Positions 33,417 to 44,487 of a stretch of 64,000 nucleotides of DNA are shown in pieces. Source of the DNA: Branchipolynoe longqiensis (Eukaryota > Annelida > Polychaeta > Phyllodocida > Polynoidae); the NCBI GenBank assembly GCA_030323885.1, contig CM059187.1, forward strand, positions 137,364,415-137,428,414, given 5' to 3'. Below the pieces are notes generated by a model. It did no database searches and had not been told where the DNA came from. It saw only the letters and a list, made by a program, of their open reading frames with translations. The position numbers and the translations under genes are program-made. The number at the start of each line of letters is the position of its first letter. Positions within the stretch are counted from its first letter, which is position 1.

Positions 33417-34871
33417 TTGATGATTGATTGGTGGTTGCTTTACGCCGCGTCGGCAGCATAGGCCATATTCACGGCGAGAAATGTTTGTTTTTGGTTCAAA
33501 CCATCACTTTTACATGTAAAAGCAGACAATCAATTATGTGCCAATAGACACTAATTAAATTAGAAAGCTCACAATCATATATTTGTGGTCAAGGGAAGCA
33601 AATTCCCATAGAAAAAGAAAAGTTTGATTAATAATTGATAGAATCCATTTAGTAAACTATATAATGTGGTACAGTCCAGCTGCCCTCAAAAAGGCTAAAA
33701 TGTTTTCCTGTTTTACCTTAGTAAAAAGGTCATGCATACTGTCTCCAGTGTAGAACCGTTGGCGCAGGGCCAAAAAATCAATGCAACTTAGTAAAATGTG
33801 TTTGAGTGTCAGTGGGGACTGACACCCAATACATTTAGGGGGAGGTTCCCCCTTGAGCAGAAAAGCATGTGTAAGCCACGAGTGGCCAATATGGCAGCGG
33901 CTAAGGACCACTTGGTCCCGCCGATCTCCCGCATGAGTCTGTGGTGGCTTTCCCACAGATGGTTCAATTTCTTTAAGTTTATTAATGTTTTCATCCCACT
34001 CATGTTGCCATTTGGATTTTATGTGGGTGGCTATTAGTGGTTTCAGATCAGAGTGAGGGATCAGACACGGTTCAAGATCACAGTTCAGGGCCTTCTTCGC
34101 AGCCCGATCAGCTCGTTCGTTTCCTTGTATGCCGGCATGGCCAGGCACCCAGCACAGGTGGATATCATACCCATCCGTTGTCAGTTGGTTCATTTTATAA
34201 ATGACCGTTGCTAGAATAGGGTGATTCGTTTTCAGTCCAGCAACAGCCAGGAGGCAAGAGAACGAATCACTGTATATAACATAGTTAGTGTGGTTGGATA
34301 CCTCGATACACTCCAAAGCGAGAAGGAGTGCTCGGGCTTCTGCAGTGACAATCGAGCTCTGATCGGGCAAACGTACACCAAATTTTTCCCGTCAGCAGAC
34401 TGCCGCAGCAGCTACCCGGCTTTGGTCTTTCGAACCATCAGTGTATATGGAGAGGTGGTCTGCAAACTGGCCTTGAATCTCTGCATGCAGTCCTTGGTAC
34501 TCGAGTGGATGTGTCCCAGACTTCCTCAGTTCTGTGAGTCGGAGGATAACCGATGGCTTTCTCAACGACCACGGGGATGTTCTGGGACTTTGGCATCCTC
34601 CAACACATCCTAATCCACGCCCAAGGCCTCCAAATGAGGTTTCATTCGGAGCCTCAGTGGCCGGATGTAATTTGGCCTGGCTTCATACCTGGATTCGTCA
34701 TGTTGCTCGAATAGACAATTGTGTGCAGGATTCAATGCATTAGTTTTTATCTTGACTACATATTGCATGGCCAGTTTGATTCTCCTGTTGTTAAGTGATG
34801 GTTCATTGGCTTCGACATAAAGGCTCTGAACTGGTGAGGTGCGGAAGGCCCCAAGGGCCAGGCGCAGTCCC
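33417..34871 (-). mobile_element. 5'-truncated non-LTR retrotransposon (I/Nimb-like, RNase H-bearing)
   Basis: 1,455 bp flanked by the 11-bp duplication TTGGGTCAAGG at 33406-33416 and 34872-34882. On the - strand it opens in the post-RT linker (GLRLALGAFRTSP, VEANEPSLNNRR), then RNase H, a C-terminal domain, a 240-bp 3' UTR and a short ATCA-rich end. The linker and RNase H order is typical of I-group LINEs; clade assignment is from memory of family features. Confidence 0.9.
33657..34445 (-). pseudogene. LINE RNase H and C-terminal domain with one in-frame stop
   Basis: Reads YTDGSKD (first catalytic Asp), then TAEARALLLALE (Glu), IYSDSFSCL (Asp) and NERADRAAK (Asp), so all four DEDD residues of RNase H are present. 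One TGA at 34392-34394 interrupts the frame between the first and second motif. After RNase H comes HVxxC-type sequence with CIGCQSPLTLKHILLSC, a CCHC-like knuckle usual at the C-terminus of such LINEs, and the natural end GLYHII. Upstream, 34446-34871 is frame-broken. The copy is recent enough to keep the domain but cannot make the full protein. Confidence 0.85.
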
Positions 34872-35014
34872 TTGGGTCAAGGTGCCAACTGCCTGAATTC
34901 CTAATGGGACAGCACTATTAAGTCATCATGAGTATGCACTGTCACAAATCGGTACCCGTCCTGATATGACCGCAGAAGTTTACAGGACGTAAAACTCCAT
35001 CAACCAACCAACCG

Positions 35015-35193
35015 ACAATGGTGAGGGGTGAGGGTGTGTGCTTGGACTGATTGGCTCCAGCGGAGGATTATTGGTGTTGCTGTTCGCTGTACAACCAGCA
35101 CTGACAGGCAATAAGAACCACCCGACCCCCAATCATTCAACCCCATGGCATCGCTTGATAAACAGATAAGCACACGAGTAGTAATTAGGTTTT
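35015..35193. other. no gene recognised
   Basis: Unique-looking sequence between two retroelements. Confidence 0.3.
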
Positions 35194-35868
35194 GCACCAA
35201 ATTATAATGCTAGGAAGACCAAAACAATGGTTATAAGTAAAAAGACAGATAAACCAAATATCAATATAACCATAGATGACACAAACATAGAACAAGTATC
35301 TGAATTCATATATCTCGGACAAAAGATTACAAATGATGGGAGATGTGAGGAAGAAATTAAGAGAAGGATAACAATAGCCCGAACTACATTCTCCAAAATG
35401 TATAGAGTGTTAACATCAAGTAAGATATTAATACATACAAGGAAGCATATTCTTCAGTGTTATGTGTGGTCTACTCTAATGTATGGTGCTGAGACATGGA
35501 CAATCTCTAAGAAAATGTACAAACGTTTAGCAGCATTTGAGATGTGGTCTTATCGAAGGATTATGAAAATATCATGGACAAAGAAGATCACTAACAAAGA
35601 AGTTCTCAGAAAAATTAAAATAAGAAACGCTTGTTTGCCACTATACAGACAACATTCGTCAGAGTTCAATATACCGTACATTGTTGGAAGGGAAGGTGAA
35701 TGGCAGCAGAGGGAGAGGGAGACCAAGAACATCATGGTTTACAAATATTTCACAGTGGACAGGCTTGAATTATTCACAGTCTATCAGAACAGCACACCAT
35801 CAGGACAAGTGGAGAACCATTGCATCCAACCCTCAACTAGAGGATGGAACTATTGATTGATTGATTGA
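35194..35868 (+). pseudogene. C-terminal fragment of an endonuclease-reverse transcriptase LINE
   Basis: Starts inside the RT domain (NARKTKTMVISKK), then FIYLGQKITNDGRCEEEIKR and STLMYGAETWTISKK, the standard post-RT thumb region of the elements often mislabelled craniofacial development protein 2. Around 35690 the reading frame slips: the expected end DKWRTIASNPQLEDGTID followed by TGA is at 35804-35860 in the +1 frame. It ends in a (ATTG)4 tail. The copy is 5'-truncated, not a host gene. Confidence 0.85.
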
Positions 35869-36109
35869 TCAAATTATGTTGGTTTTGTTGTTGTTGTTGT
35901 TGCCAAACGGGGCAACAAACTAATCGATTTCTAATCATGCTTATTAACAAACTATTCTTTTGAGATTGTAAATAGACAACACTGGTTATTTATGATCGAA
36001 TAAATCATTGCCATGGTATCAAGTATTAAGGAATAGTTTAACATTTTCAACATTTTCACGGTCTTACAAAGCGTAGTACTTTTCAAGACCCCCATGCCAT
36101 CTCCCAACC
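35869..36109. other. no gene recognised
   Basis: (GTT)n at 35882-35902, then AT-rich unique sequence. Confidence 0.35.
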
Positions 36110-36168
36110 TAGTATGACCTTAGATGTTGCCAGGACGTAAAACGCCAACAATCACCCAACCAACCCCA
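36110..36168 (+). mobile_element. SINE-A 3' tail
   Basis: AGTATGACCTTAGATGTTGC to CACCCAACCAACCC. Confidence 0.8.
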
Positions 36169-36394
36169 AAGTAGTACACATTAACATTTTAATGCAGAAC
36201 ATAAAGAATGCCGAACGATATCAACATTTTATTAAACAATAACGATTGTACTTTTCTGACATCCCTCCCCCTGTCATGCACTTTGTACGACCGTGAACAT
36301 GCCTAACACTTGGATCACCCCTAAAGCTAAGATTCCTTATACACGGTATCCGGCATGCGATTGCGGCAAAGAATCGAAAAGCATGTAAATGAAT

Positions 36395-36520
36395 AGTGGT
36401 GCTTCCATACGTCCGAATGTGAATACGAACACGAATACGAATGTGAATGCGGCAAATGGATCGACCCATGGACTGATCGGTGCGAATGCGAATGCGAATA
36501 CTGCTGCATTTGCCATAGAA
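36395..36520 (+). repeat. hexamer repeat (CGAATR)n in two blocks
   Basis: GAATACGAACACGAATACGA at 36420-36450 and GCGAATGCGAATGCGAATAC at 36480-36500. The frame through them reads NTNTN/NANAN and is not convincing as a gene. Confidence 0.75.
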
Positions 36521-36965
36521 AACAATAGTAACTTTTATCTTCCTTCACAAATTTGGAGGAAAAACCCCCAAAAATGTCATAGTAACTTTTTTGGAGTGTT
36601 TTTTTGTTTAACCATATCCCAGCATAAAAAGTAAACATCGGCTATTGGGGGTTGGCATTAGTTCCCTGCATGGCTTTAATGTGTCAAGATAGTCCTGTCC
36701 AGGAAATGTCACATCGCGATTATAAGCAATGAGTGTACTTTAGGAACTTATTGAAATGTGTTGTGATCTTTCAGTTTGTTAACATTTATTTCATATTATA
36801 TATATACGGATAGTGATAAGACTGTTATCACGTCTAATAATCTCTGTAAGTGTCATGCCACCCCCTCCCCCCCCCCTCCTGGGTGGGTGGGGTACCGGCA
36901 TGCTCACTCCGCCACCCCCTCCTCATGTTCGGGGCTTTCGCATGCCACTCGCTTGGAAGATTTTG
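36521..36965. other. no gene recognised
   Basis: Unique-looking; C-rich stretch near 36863-36880. Confidence 0.35.
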
Positions 36966-37255
36966 GGTACCGACATGTAACAGTGCGCACTCATGGCAAC
37001 TTTATAGTACTGCTCCCTTGGGAGACCAGGCCATCAGCACCATGATCTGATATCCCACTCAGTCACATTATCATGACACTGAGCCAACCAGGCCTTGCCC
37101 TATTCCTAATAATGCCAAGTGTCTGGCTAGGAGGCGACAACTGTACACTTTTAAATCATTCGTTTGACTCGACCAGGAATCGAACACATGGGCTCGAATC
37201 CCACAATCTACCAACACGGGAGATGGACGCTCAACTGAGTCGGCCATCCCGTCTG
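36966..37255 (-). mobile_element. SINE-A, type 1 head, tail missing
   Basis: TGTAACAGTGCGCACTCATG to GTCGGCCATCCCGTCTGG; the terminal TTGTTGGAGTTTT part is absent. Confidence 0.88.
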
Positions 37256-37301
37256 GTACTGAAGATATCGCACCTAACCACACCTAGTAGGTAGAGAGTA
37301 A

Positions 37302-37682
37302 AGCCCCTGTCACACCTCGCCGGGTTGAGCAACGGACAAAATTGTCTAGTCCGGTGGTATTCGGGCGTGATAAGTATTAAAATGTGTCAAAATGCTGTGA
37401 TATCAAAGGCCGCCGGACGAACGGTCATGAAACAGACATGAAACGTACATGAACGGATAGCCAATGGACTAAACAAACTCAAACCGGACAAGAACCGTAG
37501 ACGTCAATCTGATGGGATCCGTTCCAAGTTTTGTGCATGTTCAAAACTTGTAACGGATTGGGCCAGATATCAACGGATATGCAACGGATATGCAACAGAC
37601 ACAAACTGGACTTTGCCAGATATCAACAGACTTTGTTTGGTTTCTTTCCGTTTCCTCAATCCGGCAAGGTGTGACAGGGGCT
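37302..37682. mobile_element. Harbinger-like MITE, 381 bp, TAA target duplication
   Basis: AGCCCCTGTCACACCTCGCC and its inverse GGCAAGGTGTGACAGGGGCT, flanked by TAA at 37299-37301 and 37683-37685. The flanking sequence is itself a tandem CACACCTAGTAGGTAGAG repeat that rejoins across the insertion. Confidence 0.92.
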
Positions 37683-37685
37683 TAA

Positions 37686-37823
37686 GATAGACACACCTAG
37701 TAGTAGTAGACAGATAGTAAGATACCACACATAAACACACCTAGTAGGTGGATCGTAAGATACACACCGATCTAAGGAGTGCCGCGTCTAAAAGATAAGG
37801 CCTGTAGTCATGACGACAGACCA
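37686..37823. repeat. CACACCTAGTAG tandem remnants
   Basis: The motif occurs at 37280, 37690 and 37736. Confidence 0.6.
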
Positions 37824-38157
37824 GACGGGATGACCTAATGGGTTAGAGCATCCATCTCCCATGTTGGTAGATCATGGGATCGTGGGTTCGAACCTGGTCG
37901 AGTCAAACCAATGACTTAAAAATTGATACTTGTCGCTTCCTAGCCAGGCGCTCGCCATTATTAGGATAGGTCAAGGACGGGTATGCTCAGTATCAGGATA
38001 ATGTGACTGAGTGGGATATCGGGTTATGGTGCTGGCAGCCTGGTCTCCCAGTGGGGCATCACTATAAAGTTGTCATGAGTGTGCACTGTCACAAGTCGGT
38101 GCCCGTCCTGATATGACCTTAGATGTTGCTAGGATGTAAAACAACAACAAAGAAACA
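37824..38157 (+). mobile_element. SINE-A, full length, A-rich tail variant
   Basis: GACGGGATGACCTAATGGGT to GATGTAAAACAACAACAAAG; it ends in ACAACAACAAA rather than CCAACC. Confidence 0.92.
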
Positions 38158-38770
38158 AATCGTGACGACAGAGAACTATCAGTGGATGTCTCGGGCGGTG
38201 CCATTGCACCGGAGCGCCGTGGTAGTGGATGGACGACACTACAGGAGATTGTGATGCATCGGTGGGCGGGGCCCGGAGAGATCGGCAGTACCGGAACCAG
38301 CGGGTTGCGGACGGGCGGCGGGGAGCGGGCGACGGATGGTGGATGCTGGATGGATAGTGGGCGGTGGGCGGTGGATGGTGGGCGGTTAGCGGCGGGCGGG
38401 GGGGGGGGAAGGGGACGATGGTAGGAGGCGGGAGGATAGCGGCGGCGGGCGGCGGGCGGCGGCGGGTGACTGGCGAGTAGGCGGCGGGAAGCGCGGTCAG
38501 GCGGGCGGCGGGAGGTGGTGGACGGGAGGATAGCAGCGGGCGGCGGTTGGAGGCTGGCGATTGGTGGGCCCCAGCAGGCAGGAGGCGGCAGGAGGTGGCA
38601 GGAGGCGGCAGGAGGCGGCAGGAGGTGGCTGGCGGGGCTGAGGCGCGGGGTGCGGGGTGCGGGCGGGCGGCAATCGGCCGGGGTGTTGATGAGGGAGAGG
38701 CGACCAGACCATCCCTCATATGCCGCCTAATGTGCGGCCGGGTGTCCAACGGGCGTGGGTGAGGGTGGTG
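38158..38770. repeat. G-rich (GGCGGGA)n low complexity
   Basis: GGCGGGCGGC, GGAGGTGGCA and related short repeats. The reverse Pro/Ala/Ser/Arg-rich frames are compositional. Confidence 0.75.
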
Positions 38771-38978
38771 GGGGAGGCGAGCAGGGCGCCCGGAGTTGAT
38801 ATGTCATTTGTCTGTGCTGAATACAAAGCTGGCAGTTATCGGTTGGAAACGACTAGATTATGATGGAATATGAAGCATCTAGCTTTGATCGCATCTTGCT
38901 TGACTCGCGTTGCAAATGAAGAGCTTTTGACCCTAACTCAATCTGTGGTGGAAGAAGTTTTGAAAAGTTCTGTTAGTT
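38771..38978. other. no gene recognised
   Basis: Unique-looking sequence. Confidence 0.35.
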
Positions 38979-39033
38979 GTTTGGTTGTTGGAGTTTTATG
39001 CCTTGGCAACATTTAAGGTCATATCAGGACGGT
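38979..39033 (-). mobile_element. SINE-A 3' tail
   Basis: GGTTGTTGGAGTTTTATGCC to TCATATCAGGACGG. Confidence 0.82.
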
Positions 39034-39334
39034 GGCAAGGTTTGCGTGAAGGTGAAGAAACTGTTCTTTGTTTCTAACTGATTTCTCATCTAACGCACTG
39101 TGTCACGGCTAAATGTCGTCTGTTGGTAGATTCCAGTAAACGGATTTACCCTTTTGAACTACAATTATTGTAATTTTCAGTGAATATTCAACGAATTCTG
39201 TTCGAATTCCACATACACACCCACCAGACGACTTCATGAACCACCAAATCGCCTTGAACGCCGCATTGTTTTTCTACTTCCGGTTTTGTACTGCTTTGTC
39301 TTTATACCGGCCATGTGTTTGATTTCATATGTGA
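39034..39334. other. no gene recognised
   Basis: AT-rich unique sequence. Confidence 0.35.
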
Positions 39335-39470
39335 TGTATAACGAATTATGCGAGTATAAGTGAATTATTATCTTTATTGTTATACTCCGTAAGATCCAAC
39401 AGTGTACCGGTGGCGTCACCTGTGGCCTCCTCGCCTCCACCGGATGTAGACCAGTGTCACTCGCACCGAA
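39335..39470 (+). repeat. repeat E, copy
   Basis: TGATGTATAACGAATTATGC, then GTGGCGTCACCTGTGGCCTC and CGCCTCCACC as in the copy at 39950. Confidence 0.65.
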
Positions 39471-39697
39471 TGATTTTCTCTTATATATAAAAATTTATAT
39501 ATATATATTTTATATATGTATCTTTCATATATATATTATATATATATAATTGTATTAGACCTGCGGGAATGATCCGCGCGATTAGTTAGCACAGTGGGCG
39601 TTGGTGGCGCGTCGGTCGGTCAAGTCGGCCCGAGTGGGTAGGCGCGTGACTCCAGTATACAATACTAATATCACGATAACTGAAACAAATACATATT

Positions 39698-40130
39698 TAC
39701 CCTCCGTGCTTTATATTACCATAATACATTATACTATTCCGGTCGCAAGTGACAGTAGAAGCGGCGGAAGTGTGGTTAGGCGGTGGTGGAGCCACTGGTG
39801 CCCGTATGAGTAGGAAGCAAATAGATGCAGAGACACCATCACCAATAATATAATATCGGAATAACATAATACAGTGTAATAAAGACATAGAAATTCCCTT
39901 ACGCGGCTTTATACTCGCATAATGCTTATACATCATATATATATATGTGATGTATAAGCATTATGCGAGTATAAAGGCGCGGAAGGGAATTATTCTTATT
40001 CTTATTATTCTTCTTCTTCTATCTTACCTACCATTGTCCTCGATGTATTCACCTCCTATATCTACTCCTGCTACTGGTGGCGCCACCTGCGGCCTCCACC
40101 TGTACTACGGGCTCTCCCATTGTCATTCAA
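39698..40130. repeat. two repeat E copies head to head
   Basis: The - copy ends AATGCTTATACATCA at 39941 and the + copy starts TGATGTATAAGCATTATGCG at 39949. The two arms (about 45 bp, 39897-39941 and 39949-39993) are inverse with only a few TA between, so a long hairpin can form. Confidence 0.75.
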
Positions 40131-40257
40131 GCCCTGGAATTTTTTCTTTTATTACGGCTAGGGCAAATATTCCCTATGCCAGAGAATACATTTATCTCAA
40201 CCCACTTTTTATTGTCTTGTTCTTTTGTACTATAGCCTGACTTTATATATATATATT

Positions 40258-40580
40258 ATTGGGGTTTTCGCATCCTAGCCACATCCCAGGAGGTGTACCG
40301 ATTACTGGCCGTGCGGACTGGCGGCGGGCGACTTCATAGTGTTGTCCAAATCAGAATACCGTGCTGCTGGCACCATTACACCTGATATCCCACTCAGTCA
40401 CATTATCATGATGCTGAACCAAACAGGCCTTGCCCTATCCTAATAACACCGAGCGCCAGACAAAGTAGCGGTAAGTATCGATTTTGGAACCCTTTGGTTT
40501 GACTCGGCCGGTGAATGATCCCACGACCTTCCAAATGGGAAAACCAGTTGCTGTGCCCTCTTGACTATCCCGGACGGTGC
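40258..40580 (-). mobile_element. SINE-A, degenerate
   Basis: Recognised by CACTCAGTCACATTATCATG, CTTGCCCTATCCTAATAAC and TTTGGTTTGACTCGG; both ends are worn. Confidence 0.75.
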
Positions 40581-40664
40581 ATCCGGGGAGTGTAGAGCAA
40601 AAGCCTAGTAACTTGGGGCTTGTCGTGTAGGGAATGCAGCCACACACACAGGATATATCATCCT

Positions 40665-41016
40665 TTAAAACTGCATAGTCCGATGAAAACATCAAATTGT
40701 CGAAACCAAAACAATTATATGGATTTTATTCGACATATCTAACTTTGATATTGGTGCACTTATTAAACATTTGTCGCCACACAGAAGGGAATACTGAGGC
40801 AATTTAATAGAACATGTTACTGCAGAAGCCTATGGTGTCAGAGTTTTGTGTACGTTTGAACTTCAGATATCTAAAAAGCTCGCCATTTAAAATAAAAATT
40901 ACTTCAAACTAAAGCAACATTGATCATTGCGATATTTATATATCTATATTTATATATTTATTGGATTCATCTAAGAAAATGACAGAAACTCAAACGATCG
41001 GTCTATGCAACTTTAA
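40665..41016 (+). mobile_element. TTAA-type MITE
   Basis: TTAAAACTGCATAGTCCGAT to CGGTCTATGCAACTTTAA. The CAAGCATGCCAAAACTAATTTGGC stretch of other copies is shortened here. Confidence 0.88.
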
Positions 41017-41289
41017 ATAATGCAATCATGTCCCAGGGAGCACCGCGCCACTCGGCGGTGTATCACAGAGAGGCTTCACACCGACATAACGCGGCCCGAA
41101 GATGATGGGCCTGGGGCGGTGGGCGAGGCGGGATGGGGGAGACGCACATACAAGACGCCAACTGAGGCTGCTGGGGGGATGTGTGGGGGGAGCGGGAGGG
41201 GTGACGATTTGATAGACGCTTGTGTCTGTGCGGTGAAGCTTGAAACAGAACGGACCCGCCCTTACTGTCTAATCAATGCGACCCTGGAG
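41017..41289. other. no gene recognised
   Basis: GC-rich unique sequence; the open frame has no recognised domain. Confidence 0.35.
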
Positions 41290-41690
41290 GGACTGCTTGG
41301 GTGTGGGGGTGAGTGGGAGTGACCGGGTAGGGGTGAATGTGTGTGGGGGGGGGAGGTAGGGGGAGGGGTGAATGTGTGTGTGTGGGGGGGGGGGGGTAAG
41401 GGTGATGGGTGTGGGGGAGGGGAGGTGTTGGGTGAATGGGTGTGGGGGAGGGGAGGTGTTGGGTGAATGTGTGTGGGGAGGGGGAGGTGTTGGGGTGAAT
41501 GGGTGTGGGGGAGGGGCAGGTGTTGGGGTGAATGTGTGTGGGGAGGGGCTGGGTAAGGGTGAATGGGTGTGGGGGAGGGGGAGGTGTTGGGGTGAATGGG
41601 TGTGGGGGAAGGGGGTGGGTTAGAGTGAATGGGTGTGGGGGAGGGGCAGGTGTTGGGGTGAATGGGTGTGGGGGAGGGGGTTTAGAGGGG
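41290..41690 (+). repeat. G-rich minisatellite, 38-40-bp unit
   Basis: GGTGAATGGGTGTGGGGGAG recurs about ten times. Confidence 0.9.
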
Positions 41691-42488
41691 TTCTTCTGAT
41701 GTAGAAAAATATCGAATGATGGGTTGAGGGCGTGAGCATCATCGAACTGTAATTATCTATAATTGAAAATAAATATTGACTAAGGATATTATATCATCTC
41801 AATATGGGATATATATTTAATAATATCAGAGGAGTTACTCTGTATTAGTAGAAAAAGGACAGCTTATATGGCTGAAGAATTAATTAATTAGTTGATTGGA
41901 TAGAACAAGACTGTAAATAGCATAAATACAAGAACTAATATCAAATATCACATGGGTCTACACAAACAAAAATACATACTAATCTAATCATCGATTGTTT
42001 TCTAAAAGTACAAGTATTTCTATTGTACAGCTAATTCTTTCGTGTCTGATATTTGGTGATGGTCCGATGACTATCAGTCATTTTTGTTCGGATTTAGCAA
42101 AGCAACGTACACATACACAGTGAGACCCCCAATTTTAAGCGCCCAATTTAACACGAATTCGGAGTGATTGTACCAGGAATTCTTTAATTCAATAGTAATT
42201 CAGTTAACTGACGCACTATCTTAAGGGATAATATTTGTACCTCTGTTGCCCTTTCACAATTTTCCTGTAGCCAATAAGCCAAGTGCCTGGGATACTATTT
42301 TAATTCAATTGGGGATTTTTCCACTTGGGGTGAGTGGCGGCATATTAACTTAGGTGAGGCTGACTTAACCACTTATGTGTATACCTATCAATCGCTCTAT
42401 GTCTCTATCTATCTGTCTCTTACCTATCTCTCTATCTCTCCATCTGTCCGTCCCTCTGTCTATTCCCCTATTTAGGCCTATCTACCGA
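41691..42488. other. no gene recognised; AT-rich, (CTAT)n
   Basis: AT-rich to 42370, then CTAT/CTGT tetranucleotides at 42390-42460. Confidence 0.45.
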
Positions 42489-42812
42489 ACATGATTGCCA
42501 AATCGGTAGAGCGCAGGCTTCCTTTGTGAATGGTCGGGAGCTCGAATCTCGGCCGAGTGAAATCAATGACTTACAAAATTGATACATGTCACTACCTAGA
42601 CTGGTGCTCAACATTACTAGGATAGGGCAAGGACTGGCTAGCTCAGTATCAGGATAATGTGACTGATTGGGAAATCAGGTCATGGTGTCGGCGGCATGAT
42701 CTCCCAGTGGACCAGCAGTATAAAGTCACCATAAATGTGGCCTGTCACAAGTCGGTTCCCGACCTAATATGACCGTAGTTGTTGCTAGGACGATAACACC
42801 AATAAACAAACA
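42489..42812 (+). mobile_element. SINE-A, type 2 head
   Basis: ATTGCCAAATCGGTAGAGCG to AGGACGATAACACCAATAAAC. Confidence 0.88.
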
Positions 42813-42833
42813 GACAAAACATTCAGTAAATCC

Positions 42834-42985
42834 TCTTTAACCGACCACCTCCACTATGTCGATCGGTTTATTAGGGTCCCAACAATACGATAGTGACCAT
42901 ATTCTAACTTCCTAAACCGACCTCCTCCCTAAATGGACCACTTGAAGTTGGTCCGAAGGTCTTTCGATTTAGAGAGGTTTTATTG
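42834..42985. mobile_element. pogo-like MITE
   Basis: CAGTAAATCCTCTTTAACCG to AGAGAGGTTTTATTG; the TA target is less clear at the left. Confidence 0.85.
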
Positions 42986-43257
42986 TATATCTATTTATCT
43001 ATCAATTTGTGTGTTATTCATCCATTAATCCATCGTGCGCCGGGTGTCCAACCCTTATCTATATGTCCTCTATCTATCGATCTATCTATCTGTCTGTCTA
43101 TCTGTCTGTCTGTTTACATTTGAGTAGCCGGAGCAGGCAGGGAGGCGAACCGGCGAAGTGGCGGTAGGTACTTGGCCGACTTCTGGTATTGACACAGTGA
43201 GAGCTCAAACATGGACCAATCGCCGACTGCACCGCACACATCAGTAGCGCCAGAGAA
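42986..43257. other. no gene recognised; (CTAT)n/(CTGT)n
   Basis: Tetranucleotide repeats at 43060-43115, otherwise unique. Confidence 0.4.
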
Positions 43258-43512
43258 AGTCACGTGTGAAGCCACATGTTAAGCCACATTCGAAGTCACA
43301 CGTGAAGCCACATGTGAAGCCACGTGTGAAGCCACATTCGAAGTCACACGTGAAGCCACTTGTGTAGCCACGTGTGAAGCCACGTGTGAAGCCGCATATG
43401 AAGCCACGTCTAAAACCACATATGAAGCCATGTGTGAAGCCACATGTGAAGCCACATGAAGCCAGGTGTAAAACCACATGGGAAGTCACATGTGAAGCCA
43501 CATATATATGTG
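43258..43512 (+). repeat. 12-bp tandem repeat rich in E-boxes
   Basis: About 21 units of CACGTGTGAAGC and variants. Around six units carry CACGTG and a similar number CACATG. The 12-bp unit is a multiple of three, so all frames stay open (GFTCGFTRG on the - strand), but no gene is implied. Confidence 0.9.
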
Positions 43513-43615
43513 AAGCCTCATATATATATAAAGAGCTCTTCATATATACATATATGAAGAGCCTGGCATTGGCATTGCAAGCTCTTTTTTTTATCGGTGC
43601 TTAGTGTGTTTTGGA
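43513..43615. repeat. hairpin at end of E-box array
   Basis: GAGCTCTTCATATAT and ATATATGAAGAGC at about 43532-43562 are inverse repeats separated by a few bases. Confidence 0.6.
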
Positions 43616-43820
43616 AAAGAGATCTTTATATATATCTCGATATATATCGATCTTTATCGATATATACCTATTTATATCTATCTATGTCTAATATTTATCT
43701 ATATATTTATCTATATATATATATCTATAAACCTATTTATCTATATATCCATATATCTATATATCTATTTATCTATATATCTGTATATATCTCTCTCTAT
43801 ACCTCTATATTTGTATCTAC
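43616..43820. repeat. (TATC)n/(ATCT)n microsatellite
   Basis: TATCTATTTATCTATATATC-type sequence. The open frames (YIYIS repeats) are compositional. Confidence 0.9.
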
Positions 43821-43827
43821 ACCCACC

Positions 43828-43882
43828 CGTCCTGATATGACCTTAGATGTTGCTAGGACGTAAAACAACAACAAACAAACAT
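43828..43882 (+). mobile_element. SINE-A 3' tail
   Basis: CGTCCTGATATGACCTTAGA to AACAACAACAAACAAAC. Confidence 0.85.
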
Positions 43883-44030
43883 CTACACACACAGCGACAT
43901 TTCACAGGCCCACTGTGTGAAACACACACACTTGGCTGGTGTAGTAAGTTCAAAACACTACCCCACAAAAACACTACGGTAGTGTTTTCAACCTAGGTTC
44001 AAAACACTACCGTAGTGTTTTCAACCTATT

Positions 44031-44363
44031 TTAAAGTTGCATAGTCCGATGCTTTTGAATTTCTGACATTTTCTGAGATAAATACATTATGCTAAACATT
44101 ATAGTCTATATTAGTTTAGTTTGAAGTCATTTATATTTTAAATGGCTAACTTTGGATAAATTAATTTTGGCAAGCATGCCAAAACTTTGGCACCATAGAC
44201 TTCAGTAGTAACAGGTTCTATTAAATTGACTTATTACAACCTTTTATGAAGCAAAGCATGCTTAATAAGTGCCCCAGTATCAAAGTTGAATATGTAGAAT
44301 TATGTCAATATGAGTTTGTTGGTTTTGAAAATTTGGTATTTTCATCGGACTATGCAACTTTAA
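44031..44363 (-). mobile_element. TTAA-type MITE within the foldback arm
   Basis: TTAAAGTTGCATAGTCCGAT to ATCGGACTATGCAACTTTAA, with the foldback motif resuming GGTAAGTTCAAAACACTAC directly after it. Confidence 0.92.
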
Positions 44364-44487
44364 GGTAAGTTCAAAACACTACTGTGACCACACTGAAAAC
44401 ACTATCCTTAAATTCAAAACACTACCTTTAAGTTCAAAACACTACTCTAAATGTTTTTGTATAATTGCTGCATATTCATTTTCATTT

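Larger units (their letters stand above)
33285..35014 (+). mobile_element. SINE-A interrupted by a LINE
   Basis: Left half 33285-33416 (to GGATATTGGGTCAAGG) and right half 34883-35014 (TGCCAACTGCCTGAATTCC to CATCAACCAACCAACC) join into one SINE when the LINE and one copy of TTGGGTCAAGG are removed. Confidence 0.92.

Noticed and set aside
33657..34370. Host ribonuclease H gene
   Set aside because: It is inside a LINE with target duplication and has an upstream in-frame stop.
35194..35860. Host gene similar to craniofacial development protein 2
   Set aside because: That name is a common mislabel of LINE reverse transcriptase ends; the copy is truncated, frameshifted and has a LINE tail.
36389..36634. 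Asn/Thr-repeat protein
   Set aside because: Hexamer repeats explain the pattern; no further support.
38129..38749. 206-codon Pro/Arg/Ser-rich frame on the - strand
   Set aside because: Low-complexity GGCGGGA repeats; no domain.
43241..43543. Gly/Phe/Thr-repeat protein
   Set aside because: A 12-bp tandem repeat stays open in several frames on both strands.
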